A DNA stretch of 64,000 nt from Paenisporosarcina sp. HGH0030 (GCF_000411295.1 NZ_KE150421.1:2356329-2420328), one strand, 5' to 3'. Shown: positions 33,258 to 42,691, counted from the first letter of the stretch. A program made the numbers and translations. The notes: a model not told the origin generated them from the sequence alone.

Positions 33258-34454
33258 TTATTTAATTTCCTTTACATCTTCTAGGTAGGAATTAGTTACT
33301 GTACCCGTATGCTGAAGTTTCACATCAACTTTAACGTTCGCTGACAACTCAGAAAATCCTTCATCCCTCCACTGCCTTTTAATCTTTTTCCATTCTTTCG
33401 GATTGGATCGATGAATGGCTTCACCAAATCCAAATATGTCTGATTCATATTGTTTTTGTACCGATTCAATGGTCTGATTAATGGTATCTTCCATTTTTTT
33501 TTCCGTAATTTTCTCTAGCTCAGCAAATGTTTTTGGTTCACTAAGATTAATTGGACATTCTACATCCCCTACATTTCCTTTTACTTTAATATTGACGTCT
33601 ACTTCGGGTTTTCCTTTATTCATTTTACCTTTAACGTCAGATTTTAACTGAATGATTTCTATAGAAATTTTTCCTTCTTTAGGACAAGATATTACACTTA
33701 CTGTATTTTTCACTGAGTTGGTGATGTCATTATACCCTCTGCTTTCCTCTTCAGTTAACCAGCCCAACAGTTTATCTTTTTTAAACACAGCTAATTCATC
33801 ATATATAATTCGCGCTTCAGGAGTAATTGATTCTACATTCTGTTTGCTTGTTCCTATTTCTTGGTTCCCTGTTACTAGAATCCCCGTTAATACCGCTTCT
33901 TTTCCTTCATTTGTTAGATCTGTTATCAGCTCATCTAATATAATGCCGTTCGTTGCGGCCCAGGCAGTTTCTGACGTTTTAAGCGTGTTAAACATTTTAT
34001 TAGCGGGTATGGCTTCAAGAGTTGTTGTGACATTTAGTATCTCTTCCGCGGTCACATCCTTAGCAATAACAACATAAAAATCAGATCGAAGTTCCCAATC
34101 TCTTGACAGTAACTCTAAGGATTCGCCTATACCTTCTTCAGCTAAATCCTCACCGATCACAAGCATTCGAAGATGTCCAGGATATATTTTTCGTGGCGAG
34201 TTCTTTGTCATTTTTCGAAGAGCTTCATATACCGTTTCCCCTTTCGCCTGAAACAGGGTTACCGGTGAACGCCCAGTACTTGCTTTCGCTGATATTTCAG
34301 AAGGTACAACCACTTGAGCAGTTACTTGGTATTCATCTTCTACTTTATCGATGCCTATTGCTAATGCAATGCCAAGCTCATTTAATTCCCTCCGGTCCCA
34401 ACACCCCGTAAGAAAGAGGCTGAGAATCAGGAGTACAAACATGCACTTTTTCAT
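33258..34454 (-). CDS. Germinant receptor C subunit (GerC lipoprotein)
   Basis: A 398-residue lipoprotein of the Ger(x)C family. Lipobox LFLTGC with Cys18 as lipidation site, followed by the conserved WDRRELNELGIALAIGIDK. Anchored outside the inner spore membrane. Its start is three bases after the A-subunit stop. Length and domain layout are normal. Confidence 0.93.
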   Translation of the reverse strand: MKKCMFVLLILSLFLTGCWDRRELNELGIALAIGIDKVEDEYQVTAQVVVPSEISAKASTGRSPVTLFQAKGETVYEALRKMTKNSPRKIYPGHLRMLVIGEDLAEEGIGESLELLSRDWELRSDFYVVIAKDVTAEEILNVTTTLEAIPANKMFNTLKTSETAWAATNGIILDELITDLTNEGKEAVLTGILVTGNQEIGTSKQNVESITPEARIIYDELAVFKKDKLLGWLTEEESRGYNDITNSVKNTVSVISCPKEGKISIEIIQLKSDVKGKMNKGKPEVDVNIKVKGNVGDVECPINLSEPKTFAELEKITEKKMEDTINQTIESVQKQYESDIFGFGEAIHRSNPKEWKKIKRQWRDEGFSELSANVKVDVKLQHTGTVTNSYLEDVKEIK

Positions 34455-34457
34455 CGT

Positions 34458-36077
34458 TTACTCCCTTTCATACTCCTCATTTTTTGTTGGTTGTGGTTTT
34501 GCAGAGGCGGAATCTTTTTGACGAGTCATATTTTGTTGATTGATTAGGCGAGGTCGAGTAAACATTTTCCATTTAGGCAAACGAATAAACGTGTCCTTTT
34601 GATCGGAAATATTAAATGGAGCTAATGGAGACATATATGGTATGCCAAAAGAACGTAAACTGCATAAATGCAGAATAAGAGCAATTAAACCTATCGTAAT
34701 TCCAAACAAACCGAACGATGCTGCGATTGCCATAAATACAAAGCGCAACATCCTGACAGCGATAGCCAAGTCATAAGTAGGGGAAACAAAACTTGAAATG
34801 GCTGTTATTGAAACTACGATGACCATCGCAGCAGAAATTATGCCTGCTTCAACGGCTGCTGTTCCAATAACAAATGCCCCTACTATAGACATGGCTGCAC
34901 CGATGTTTCTGGGCATTCTTATACCTGCTTCACGCAAAAGTTCAAAGGTGACTTCCATTATTATTGCTTCAACAAATGCCGGAAATGGGACGCCTTCCCG
35001 TTGGGCTGTCAAACTGATAAGGAGTGCAGGTGGTAGCATTGAGTGATGAAAAGTGGTGATTGCAATAAATAATGATGGTGCCAATAAAGCAATTGCAAAT
35101 GCAAAAAAACGAAGAAGCCGAATAAGACTCGCAATATCTGCACGTTGATAGTAGTCCTCGGAAGATTGAAAAAATTGAACAAATACTGCTGGAACAATCA
35201 GTACAAAGGGTGTTCCATCAACTAAAATAGCTATGCGCCCTTCCAATAGTGCCGCAGCGACTATATCTGGACGTTCTGTATTAAAAACTGTGGGAAAAGG
35301 TGATAAAGGTGCATCCTCAATCAACTCCTCAATGTTTCCACTTTCAAGAATTGCATCAATTTTTATTTTATCCAAACGCAAACAGACTTCTTTCACTATT
35401 TTGTCATTTGCAATGCCGTTCATATACATCACGGCAACGTTCGTTTTCGTTCGTTTTCCAATAATTTTTGATTCCATCCAAAGATTTGGGTCTTTAATTT
35501 TCCTGCGAACTAAGGCTGTATTTACACGCAAATTTTCGGAGAAACTTTCACGTGGTCCCCTGACTACCATCTGAGATGATGCTTCGGTTACTCCCCGATC
35601 AACCCAATGTCTGTTGGAAATGATTAAACCTTGCTTATAACCATCGATTAAAATAACCGTATCTCCCGATAAAAGACCAGTAAAAAGCACATCGAAATCG
35701 GTTAAATCTTTTATATCCCCTACTGTCATGGCAAAATCTTTTAATACGCTAATAAGATTTTGTTCAGGAGATATCTTTTCCTGCAATTCCGTCCCTTTGG
35801 TATCCAACATGAGCGTTTCCAAAATGAAGTTTTGTAATGAGGGTGTGTCAGTTAACCCATCTGTATATATGATAGCAGCTTTAATGGATCCTTCTTTTCC
35901 AATATTAATTTCTCGAATGATAATATCAGAGCTTTCCCCAAGGGAATCTTTAATTATTTGTATATTCTCTTGAAGATTTGGTTTTATATATTTTGTTGGA
36001 CTTTTATTCGTCCTTTGACTAGTTGAAGTAGAATTGGGTTGTATTTTATTATTAATTTTCTTTTCGAAAAAGCCCAT
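34458..36077 (-). CDS. Germinant receptor A subunit (GerA family)
   Basis: 539 residues: soluble N-terminal region (about 40-290), membrane region with five to six helices (about 305-470), and a C-terminal tail. Family phrases: DGYKQGLIISNRHWVDRGV, RGPRESFSENLRVNTALVRR, FVEAIIMEVTFELLREAGIR and SPTYDLAIAVRMLRF. First gene of the operon A-C-D-B-B. The germinant cannot be predicted. Confidence 0.93.
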   Translation of the reverse strand: MGFFEKKINNKIQPNSTSTSQRTNKSPTKYIKPNLQENIQIIKDSLGESSDIIIREINIGKEGSIKAAIIYTDGLTDTPSLQNFILETLMLDTKGTELQEKISPEQNLISVLKDFAMTVGDIKDLTDFDVLFTGLLSGDTVILIDGYKQGLIISNRHWVDRGVTEASSQMVVRGPRESFSENLRVNTALVRRKIKDPNLWMESKIIGKRTKTNVAVMYMNGIANDKIVKEVCLRLDKIKIDAILESGNIEELIEDAPLSPFPTVFNTERPDIVAAALLEGRIAILVDGTPFVLIVPAVFVQFFQSSEDYYQRADIASLIRLLRFFAFAIALLAPSLFIAITTFHHSMLPPALLISLTAQREGVPFPAFVEAIIMEVTFELLREAGIRMPRNIGAAMSIVGAFVIGTAAVEAGIISAAMVIVVSITAISSFVSPTYDLAIAVRMLRFVFMAIAASFGLFGITIGLIALILHLCSLRSFGIPYMSPLAPFNISDQKDTFIRLPKWKMFTRPRLINQQNMTRQKDSASAKPQPTKNEEYERE

Positions 36078-36188
36078 ACACTACCTCATTTACTGTTTCG
36101 TTTTTATTTTTGCTAACTTTACTTTTTTTAGTAATCCATTTGTCAGTTACAAGAAAATTAACCCAATTACTACATAAACTTTCTTCAC

Positions 36189-36218
36189 AAGCATGTTCAA
36201 TTTTTCTTTATTTCATAC
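36189..36218 (-). promoter_or_regulatory. Possible SigG promoter of the germinant receptor operon
   Basis: Leftward GTATG (36214-36218), 18-base spacer, CATGCTT (36189-36195), 112 bases before the A-subunit ATG. It fits the forespore consensus apart from the last -10 positions. The rest of 36078-36364 has no gene. Confidence 0.3.
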
Positions 36219-36364
36219 AATATTATTGGTCATATTAAGTGCAACTTTTGAAATAAAGGGGGTAAACCATTTTTTGCAGAACTAAAGAATTCGAAAACCT
36301 AATTTCTACTGTAAATGTATTAGAAAAGAGATTCGTATTTTGTGAATTCATTAGAGAAAAATAA

Positions 36365-36399
36365 AAACGATAAACCCCCTGAGTAGGTTTTATCGTTTT
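36365..36399 (-). terminator. Terminator of the SET-domain gene
   Basis: AAAACGATAAACC and GGTTTTATCGTTTT arms (one bulge), after the stop at 36438. Confidence 0.8.
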
Positions 36400-36437
36400 A
36401 TGGTTAGAAAGCTTTTTAAATTTAGACGCTACCATTG

Positions 36438-37031
36438 TTATTGGTGACGATTATAGTATAGGCACTTAATTGAATCCGGCAGATAATGCTTTGTTGCTGC
36501 AATTCTTACTTTCTCGACGAATTCAGGTCGAATGAGTGGTTGAAGCGGTTGTTCCACTTTATTAAAATATTGTAAAGCGTCACTGACCACTATATCCCAT
36601 TCTTCGTGGTAACGGAGAAGGTCATCTGGGTAAACTCTCGTCCGCTCCGTCCCGTCTTCAGGGAAACAATCGAAAGGTTCATCAATATTCAAAGTTCCAT
36701 AATCGTCTGTTAACTGTTCACCTGGATAAATGTCTCTGATGGCTACCTCGAATTCATAAGCGGTCCCCATGCAATTGGCATGAAAACTGTGGTTCACATA
36801 TCTCCCTAAATCCCAACATAAAACGTACTTCCCTTCTTGGTTTCGATATGCATATTTTTTCAATAACTCGCTTCTGTACTCGTCAACCGTATGAATATAG
36901 TCGGGCTCCAGTATTTGATCGAGGTCGTCCAGTGCCCACGTAATCGTTCCTTTCGGAATAAATTGAGTCGCAAATACACCAAAACCCATTTCATCATTTA
37001 TATAACGTAATTCCGTATGCGGATGTATCAT
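36438..37031 (-). CDS. SET-domain protein-lysine methyltransferase-like protein
   Basis: 197 residues with a SET domain at about 3-115: GFGVFATQFIPKGTITWAL (N-terminal strand motif), RYVNHSFHANC (the R-x-x-NHS SAM-binding motif) and PGEQLTDDYG (GE-x-L-x-x-DY catalytic motif, Tyr110). A Cys-rich post-SET region is replaced by a helical tail. SET proteins are typically eukaryotic and occur sporadically in bacteria; the target here is unknown. Monocistronic, with its own terminator. Confidence 0.85.
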   Translation of the reverse strand: MIHPHTELRYINDEMGFGVFATQFIPKGTITWALDDLDQILEPDYIHTVDEYRSELLKKYAYRNQEGKYVLCWDLGRYVNHSFHANCMGTAYEFEVAIRDIYPGEQLTDDYGTLNIDEPFDCFPEDGTERTRVYPDDLLRYHEEWDIVVSDALQYFNKVEQPLQPLIRPEFVEKVRIAATKHYLPDSIKCLYYNRHQ

Positions 37032-37129
37032 ATCTAAGTATTCCCCTTTACTAAGTTGGTATTAAAACCAGTCTATGCACTTGGGGAATGACTTGTTGAA
37101 AGATATGTTTAAAAACGCTTAATTCGAAA

Positions 37130-37173
37130 ACACAAAACCTCCAGAAGAATCGTTGATTCTGGAGGTTTTGTGT
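37130..37173 (-). terminator. Terminator of the YfhF-like gene
   Basis: A perfect 17-base-pair stem (ACACAAAACCTCCAGAA) with a 10-base loop, next to the stop at 37175. Confidence 0.9.
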
Positions 37174-37174
37174 T

Positions 37175-38080
37175 TTAAGAAATGGATTGTTGCTTTAGGA
37201 TGATTTGATGAAATGCCTTCTCAATTGTTTCGAACGTAAAATGAAACCCTTCTTTCTCGAGCCTCTCCGGCAACACCCAACGACTTTTCACGATGAGTTC
37301 TGTTTCAGTTCGTATAAGGATAGCACCGATTTCGAGCATCCATTTTGGGGAAGGCAATCCAAGCTTTCGATTCATTGCTTTGCGCAGTTGTTCCATGAAT
37401 TCACGATTTGAAACGGGATGTGGAGCAGACAAATTAAAGACACCCTCCAAGTCGGTTCTTTCTTGAAGGAATAGAATAATCTGGTACACATCTTCAATAT
37501 GAATCCAACTAAACATTTGATTACCTGACCCCTGTGCCCCACCAAGCCCGAAGCGCACCAAGTTGAAGTAAGGCTTCATCACGCCACCCTCTGCACCAAG
37601 TACAATTGCCATGCGTAAAGCCACTAGTCTAGTATGTGGAAGTTGATAATCGAATAGGGATTGCTCCCACGCTTTGGCTATATCTACCGAAAAACCGGTG
37701 CCAATTTCCCCATTTGTTTCCGTCATGGGACGATCTTCTGCATGACGATAAATCGTTGCTGTACTTGAATTGATCCATAAGGGCGGTGGAGTTTCACAAG
37801 CCAACAGAGCACTTCCAAGTATTTGAGTCGTCTTCGTACGGGAACTCATGATTTCTTCTTTATTCTTGTCATTGTAACGACAATTAACGGATTTACCAGC
37901 AAGATTGATCAGCATTTCCGCACCATTCAAAGCACTGATAATACCCGTCTTATTGGACCACGCAATATGGTGAGGCTGTCTTGAAATAATCACCACTTCA
38001 TACCCTAAATCGGTGAATTTCTCCTCCAAGTATTGTCCAATAAAACCTGTTCCTCCAGCTAAGACCACCTTCTTTTTCAT
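37175..38080 (-). CDS. TIGR01777-family epimerase (YfhF-like)
   Basis: About 301 residues, an atypical short-chain dehydrogenase (SDR39U type). NAD(P)-binding LAGGTGFIGQYL at the N-terminus, INLAGKSVNCRY, SSTATIYRHAEDRP and FSWIHIEDVY. Substrate unknown in bacteria; often seen near recX and other housekeeping genes in Bacillus. The start at 38080 follows GGTGGA; the frame is open to 38089. Confidence 0.85.
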   Translation of the reverse strand: MKKKVVLAGGTGFIGQYLEEKFTDLGYEVVIISRQPHHIAWSNKTGIISALNGAEMLINLAGKSVNCRYNDKNKEEIMSSRTKTTQILGSALLACETPPPLWINSSTATIYRHAEDRPMTETNGEIGTGFSVDIAKAWEQSLFDYQLPHTRLVALRMAIVLGAEGGVMKPYFNLVRFGLGGAQGSGNQMFSWIHIEDVYQIILFLQERTDLEGVFNLSAPHPVSNREFMEQLRKAMNRKLGLPSPKWMLEIGAILIRTETELIVKSRWVLPERLEKEGFHFTFETIEKAFHQIILKQQSIS

Positions 38081-38282
38081 ACCATCCACCCGTTTTCTGA
38101 CAGTTTATTTAACATGACGAAGAGAGAGTAAAAAGGATGCTTTAATTCCACTTACAATCAAAATAAAAAGGGGATAAAAATACATCTGAAATGTTGATGA
38201 ATGAATCGAATAAAAAAATACCTCGAAAATATTTACATAATTCAAATCATTAATTAAGATCTAACCTTATTTTCATTACTGC

Positions 38283-38303
38283 AAAAAAACGAGGAAAACC
38301 TCG
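38283..38303 (-). terminator. Orphan leftward terminator-like hairpin
   Basis: CGAGG, AAAA loop, CCTCG, followed leftward by seven T. It lies between the divergent YfhF-like gene and inhA, where no leftward gene ends. The rest of 38081-38482 is AT-rich; no gene is seen. Confidence 0.45.
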
Positions 38304-38482
38304 AGCTATAAGATAATTCGTAAAAAAGAAGAGAAAATCTAAGTAGAAAGAATATGAATATTCAAAAAAATGGTATAAAAGACTCTGAATCTATTAGAAA
38401 GAAACAAGCATTTTAACTCATTGTTTTAACTCACTTTTGCAAATATTCTAATAAAGATTAACTATCTCAAGGGGGTTACGAA

Positions 38483-40882
38483 TTGAAAAAGTTTTGGAAA
38501 TCTAGTATTACATCGGTTGTGTTTGCAGGAACATTGCTATCCGGTATGTCCGGTGGCTTTGCAAGCCCAATTTCCGAAGCGCCTCTTCATCAACAAGTAT
38601 CACATTCTGCTCAATCTCATTTTGCAGGATCTATTGACCTCTCAATTGTAAATGACGAGAAATTAATCAAAGCATTAATGAAACGTGGTGTAATACCAGC
38701 TAATGCATCAGAAGCACAAAAACAACAGGGATTGCATAATTATTTAGCTGCTAAAGGTCAATCTGACTCTAGTAACAAAGTAAGTGATGATCCATTAGCG
38801 AAACAGGTGAAACAAGCCGAAGCGAAGAAACAGAAAGAATTCAATAATGGTTTATTAAAGGGAAATGGCAAAAAAAATGGGCATCTAAAAAAACAACCAG
38901 ATCCTGTTGAAGAAGGGGCATCACCAGGTGTAGTGAAACAAGGTAAACTATTAACACTAATGGTAGAATACTCGGATTTTGAACATAATAATCTCCAACC
39001 AAATGAAACAGACAACTACTACGAGGATTACAACACGAAGCATTTCGAAGATATGATTTTCGGTGAAAATGGCGTGAAAGGTCCGAATGGAGAAACATTT
39101 GTTTCACAGAAACAATATTATGAAGAACAATCTGGTGGTACGTATACGATTGAAGGAAAAGCATATGGATGGTTAAAACTTCCTGGTACTGCAGCATTTT
39201 ATGGTGCTGATAGAACTAATGGCGGTCATGATAATGTTGCACCCGGCGGATCGAAAATATTAGTAAAAGATGTATATAACGCGGCTAAAGCAGCAGGTGT
39301 CCCATTACAAGATTACGATTTAGAAGATTCACATGATTTAGATGGAGACGGTAACTTCTGGGAGCCAGACGGTTTAGTCGATCACTTACAAATCATTCAC
39401 TCTGGGATGGGACAAGAAGCAGGTGGTGGTTCATTAGGTGATAACGCAGTTTGGTCACATCGTTCAGCATCATTTGTGGATCCAGATGGACTTGGAGCAG
39501 GTCTTCCTGGCTTCTACGATTACACAGTTATGCCGGAAGATGGGGCAACTGGTGTTTTCGCTCACGAGTATGGTCATGACTTAGGCTTACCGGATGAATA
39601 TGACACTGCTTATTCTGGAACAGGCGAAGCTGTTGCTTATTGGTCCATTATGTCTGCAGGTTCTTGGGCAGGTAAAATTCCTGGAACAGAACCGACTGGA
39701 TTCTCTCCGTGGGCTAAGCAATATTTCCAATCTACATTAGGTGGCGAATGGTTTGAACCAGCCGTATTAGAATGGAAAGATGTTTCTTCGAAAGGTACAC
39801 AGTTTTTATTAGATCAAGCAAATTCACCACTCGGTAAAAACAACCAAGTTGTTCGCATCAACATACCGAAAAAAGAAACACCTGTGAACACACCTAAATC
39901 TGGTAACTTCGAATTCTGGGGTGGTCAAAAAGATGAAAGCGATTCAAACATGGTGACAAACGTTGATTTGACAGGAAAAACTTCTGCTACATTAACTTTT
40001 GATGCTTGGTACGAAATTGAAGAAAAATGGGATTTTGCATTTGTACAAGTTTCTAAGGACAACGGTGCGACATGGAAATCTCTTGGTAATGAAAACACGA
40101 GAAGTGATGTTGTGGCTGAAGGTTATCCAACAATCCTAAATTCAATGCCAGGACTAACAGGTCATTCCAATGGTTGGACTGAACAATCGTTCGATTTGAG
40201 TGAATATGCAGGCCAAAACATTAAACTTCGTTTACGTTCTGTAACGGACTGGGGTACTTCGGAACTTGGTTTCTTTGCGGATAATGTGAAAGTAGTAGCT
40301 GATGGACAAACAATCGTAGAAGATGGCGCCGAAACAGAACCAACTAAGTTCACTTTGAATGGGTTTGAGCGTTTCAATGGTAATAAATTAATGAATCATT
40401 ACTATTTACTAGAGTGGAGAAATCATGCAGGTGTGGATGCAGGTTTAGGCAACATTGCTCGTGGTAATTCACTAATGAGCTATGATGGTGGTTTAGTCGT
40501 GTGGTATGTGGATGACAGTTACACGGATAACTGGACTGGGGTTCACCCTGGAGATGGTTTCTTAGGGGTTGTTGATGCACATACGAAAACCGATTTAACA
40601 TGGAACATTAAAAATGGTACACCGGTTCAAGCAAGTTCTCGCTACCATTTAGCGGATGCAGCATTCGGATTGAATAAAACATCTGGATTGAATCTGATTT
40701 ATCCAACTCAAACGTTGAATTATGCAAGCCAACAAGGCGTTCGATTGTTTGATGATGCAAATTCATATAGCAATTCATTTATGCCAGATGCAGGTCGCGA
40801 TTTGCAGTCTTTGGGTTTGAAAATCACTGTAAATGGTCAAGCTGCTGATAAGTCTGTTGGTTCAATCGTCATTTACAAATAA
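38483..40882 (+). CDS. inhA: Secreted M6 metalloprotease, immune inhibitor A family
   Basis: A 799-residue zinc protease. Signal peptide 1-28 (cleavage after FAS), propeptide to about 150 (KKNGHLKKQPDPVEEGASPG), catalytic domain with H361-E-Y-G-H365 (HEYGHDLGLPDEYD) and Met-turn around Met390, then a beta-sandwich MAM/jelly-roll region (about 475-620; SATLTFDAWYEIEEKWDFAF) and a C-terminal domain. It is released and degrades host or environmental proteins, and in the Bacillus cereus group also associates with the exosporium. The start is TTG, seven bases after GGGGG. Strong terminator downstream. Confidence 0.93.
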   Translation: MKKFWKSSITSVVFAGTLLSGMSGGFASPISEAPLHQQVSHSAQSHFAGSIDLSIVNDEKLIKALMKRGVIPANASEAQKQQGLHNYLAAKGQSDSSNKVSDDPLAKQVKQAEAKKQKEFNNGLLKGNGKKNGHLKKQPDPVEEGASPGVVKQGKLLTLMVEYSDFEHNNLQPNETDNYYEDYNTKHFEDMIFGENGVKGPNGETFVSQKQYYEEQSGGTYTIEGKAYGWLKLPGTAAFYGADRTNGGHDNVAPGGSKILVKDVYNAAKAAGVPLQDYDLEDSHDLDGDGNFWEPDGLVDHLQIIHSGMGQEAGGGSLGDNAVWSHRSASFVDPDGLGAGLPGFYDYTVMPEDGATGVFAHEYGHDLGLPDEYDTAYSGTGEAVAYWSIMSAGSWAGKIPGTEPTGFSPWAKQYFQSTLGGEWFEPAVLEWKDVSSKGTQFLLDQANSPLGKNNQVVRINIPKKETPVNTPKSGNFEFWGGQKDESDSNMVTNVDLTGKTSATLTFDAWYEIEEKWDFAFVQVSKDNGATWKSLGNENTRSDVVAEGYPTILNSMPGLTGHSNGWTEQSFDLSEYAGQNIKLRLRSVTDWGTSELGFFADNVKVVADGQTIVEDGAETEPTKFTLNGFERFNGNKLMNHYYLLEWRNHAGVDAGLGNIARGNSLMSYDGGLVVWYVDDSYTDNWTGVHPGDGFLGVVDAHTKTDLTWNIKNGTPVQASSRYHLADAAFGLNKTSGLNLIYPTQTLNYASQQGVRLFDDANSYSNSFMPDAGRDLQSLGLKITVNGQAADKSVGSIVIYK

Positions 40883-40887
40883 CCATC

Positions 40888-40921
40888 AAGCCCAATAACG
40901 TTACTGTTATTGGGCTTTTTT
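40888..40921 (+). terminator. Terminator of inhA
   Basis: AAGCCCAATAAC and GTTATTGGGCTT arms around a 6-base loop, then six T. Confidence 0.92.
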
Positions 40922-40936
40922 CATTTATATGGTTAA

Positions 40937-41134
40937 CTTTGTATTTATTCAGTTATTATCATTGTTACTGACGAAGATGAAAACAGCAAAACCGTCCTAG
41001 CCATGCGAGGGATTCCAGTCTCTGCCACTGAAGAGGAGCATTCCGTATTCCAGGATGCCCATGAAGTCATTCAACACGGGTTGGCAGGACCGTTCGATCA
41101 ATTGGATGCCTTTATTGAGCAGTTAAGAGATTAA
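40937..41134 (+). pseudogene. C-terminal fragment of an unidentified gene
   Basis: An open frame without a start codon or ribosome site before an internal ATG encodes about 65 residues with clear protein character: VTDEDENSKTVLAMRGIPVS, then HEVIQHGLAGPFDQLDAFIE and QLRD stop. It appears to be the tail of a larger protein whose front was lost, between the inhA terminator and the next gene's terminator. Family not recognised. Confidence 0.5.
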
Positions 41135-41140
41135 AATAGA

Positions 41141-41175
41141 AAAATGCACCCGCTATTTATATGCGGGTGCATTTT
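41141..41175. terminator. Terminator of the NCS2 permease gene
   Basis: A perfect 13-base-pair stem (AAAATGCACCCGC), T/A flanks on both sides, so probably bidirectional. Confidence 0.9.
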
Positions 41176-41180
41176 TTGAA

Positions 41181-42479
41181 TTAGCCTATGACATGAACAA
41201 CGAAATTCATCAGGAACAATCCTGCAATAACGTAAAGTGCCGGCGAGACTTCTCGCCATTTACCAATCGCAATTTTCAGGATTGGATACATGATGAAGCC
41301 GATTGCAATGCCATCAGCAATGCTATAAGTGAACGGAATCATTGCAATGATGAACAGTGCAGGGAAACTTTCGCTCAAGTCTTTCAACTCGAGATTGCGA
41401 ATGTTCTGCAGCATCAAACTGCCGATAATGATTAGAATCGGTGCAATGGCGCTATCCGGAATCAGTTTGATAACCGGAATGAAAAACGCAGCCACTAAAA
41501 ACAACAATCCTGCAGTCACGGTTGTCAGTCCTGTTCGACCACCCGCTACCATTCCGGCAGCACTTTCAACAGAAGCAACAGTCGGACTCGTACCGAAAAT
41601 ACCGGACATCATCGCAGACACTGAGTTTGCCTGAAACGCACGACTAAATCTGTCTGGACGGTTGATAAATCCAACGTGCCCATGGACTAGCCCAATGTTC
41701 TCAAAGACAATGACCATTGTCAGCGAAAATACTGCAATCCAGAATGTCATGGACAGGAAATTCTCAAATGATAGTGCACCAAATGCACCAAATGCGTCAG
41801 CCAAGCCTAAAGAGGCATTGTCTGTCTGATTGACATCAATCAATCCGAAGAAATACGCAATGATGGTTCCGGACACAATCGTGATGAGAAAATTCCCAGG
41901 TACGTTGCGGATGAACAACACGATTGCTACTAAAAACGTCAAGACAGTCGCAAGCACATGTGCTTCACCCAAAGACCCAAGTGCCAAAATGGAACTTGAG
42001 CCTTTTTCGACGATGCCGCCTTTTTCTAGACCAATTAGCATAAGGAACAATCCAAGACCGACAGTGATTGCTTCTTTGAGTGAATGCGGTACAGCAGCAC
42101 TTAATATTCTCGAGAAAGGCGTAAATGCAATGAACACAAAAATGACGCCAGACACAAAAACAACAGCCAGTGCTTCCTGCCAGGAAAGACCCATTGATTG
42201 AACCATCGTATAGGAAAACAACGCATTGATTCCCATTCCTGGTACAAGCAAAATTGGAACATTCCCCCAGAAGCCCATAATCAGACATCCGAACACAGAA
42301 GCTGCAATCGTTGCAACAATCGCTGCTTCGAGCGGCATTCCCGCTTCAGACAAGATAAGTGCATTGACCGCAATGATGTAAACCACCGTAAAAAATCCGA
42401 TGATTCCTGCCATTACTTCCCGCTTTACCGTCGTTCCGTTCGTTTTAAGACCGAAAAATCGGTCAAACCAATTAAACAT
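41181..42479 (-). CDS. NCS2-family purine permease (PbuG/PbuO-like)
   Basis: A 432-residue xanthine/uracil-permease-superfamily protein with about 12-14 helices, of the AzgA/PbuG branch that imports guanine, hypoxanthine or adenine. Motifs: NALILSEAGMP, GMGINALFSYT, GVIFVFIAFTPFSRIL, ESAAGMVAGGRTGLT and DGIAIGFIMYPILK. A good SigA promoter lies upstream. I searched the leader for a purine riboswitch and found none, so regulation may be by PurR or constitutive. Confidence 0.88.
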   Translation of the reverse strand: MFNWFDRFFGLKTNGTTVKREVMAGIIGFFTVVYIIAVNALILSEAGMPLEAAIVATIAASVFGCLIMGFWGNVPILLVPGMGINALFSYTMVQSMGLSWQEALAVVFVSGVIFVFIAFTPFSRILSAAVPHSLKEAITVGLGLFLMLIGLEKGGIVEKGSSSILALGSLGEAHVLATVLTFLVAIVLFIRNVPGNFLITIVSGTIIAYFFGLIDVNQTDNASLGLADAFGAFGALSFENFLSMTFWIAVFSLTMVIVFENIGLVHGHVGFINRPDRFSRAFQANSVSAMMSGIFGTSPTVASVESAAGMVAGGRTGLTTVTAGLLFLVAAFFIPVIKLIPDSAIAPILIIIGSLMLQNIRNLELKDLSESFPALFIIAMIPFTYSIADGIAIGFIMYPILKIAIGKWREVSPALYVIAGLFLMNFVVHVIG

Positions 42480-42549
42480 GTTTTCAACCTTCTATAAAAT
42501 TAGCCCTCTCCCAACCCGCTCTGCCTGATAAACAGGTAAGCCACTAAGG

Positions 42550-42578
42550 ATTCTAATCATAAAAAGGTCATCTGTCAA
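42550..42578 (-). promoter_or_regulatory. SigA promoter of the purine permease gene
   Basis: Leftward TTGACA (42573-42578), 17-base spacer, TAGAAT (42550-42555), 70 bases before the start codon. Confidence 0.7.
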
Positions 42579-42601
42579 TCTTTTGAGGTCGTAGATGGGG
42601 A

Positions 42602-42658
42602 TCTATTCGCGGTTTTGGAAGTTCTATTCGCGATTCTCGCCTTTCTATTCGCGATTTC
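42602..42658. repeat. Phased 21-base repeats, TCTATTCGCG
   Basis: TCTATTCGCG(G/A)TT starts at 42602, 42623 and 42644, exactly 21 bases apart, in the gap between the permease promoter and the coiled-coil gene terminator. The intervening 8-9 bases differ. Compare the AATCGG array at 3604-3673 with the same period. Confidence 0.75.
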
Positions 42659-42691
42659 AATCATTTCATAGTATTTCCACGTCCAAAACAC

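Noticed and set aside
36235-36435. 66-residue leftward ORF upstream of gerA
   Set aside because: It overlaps the terminator of the SET-domain gene and has no homology signs.
42480-42590. Purine riboswitch ahead of the NCS2 permease
   Set aside because: The conserved loop segments and a terminator are missing; only an ordinary promoter is seen.
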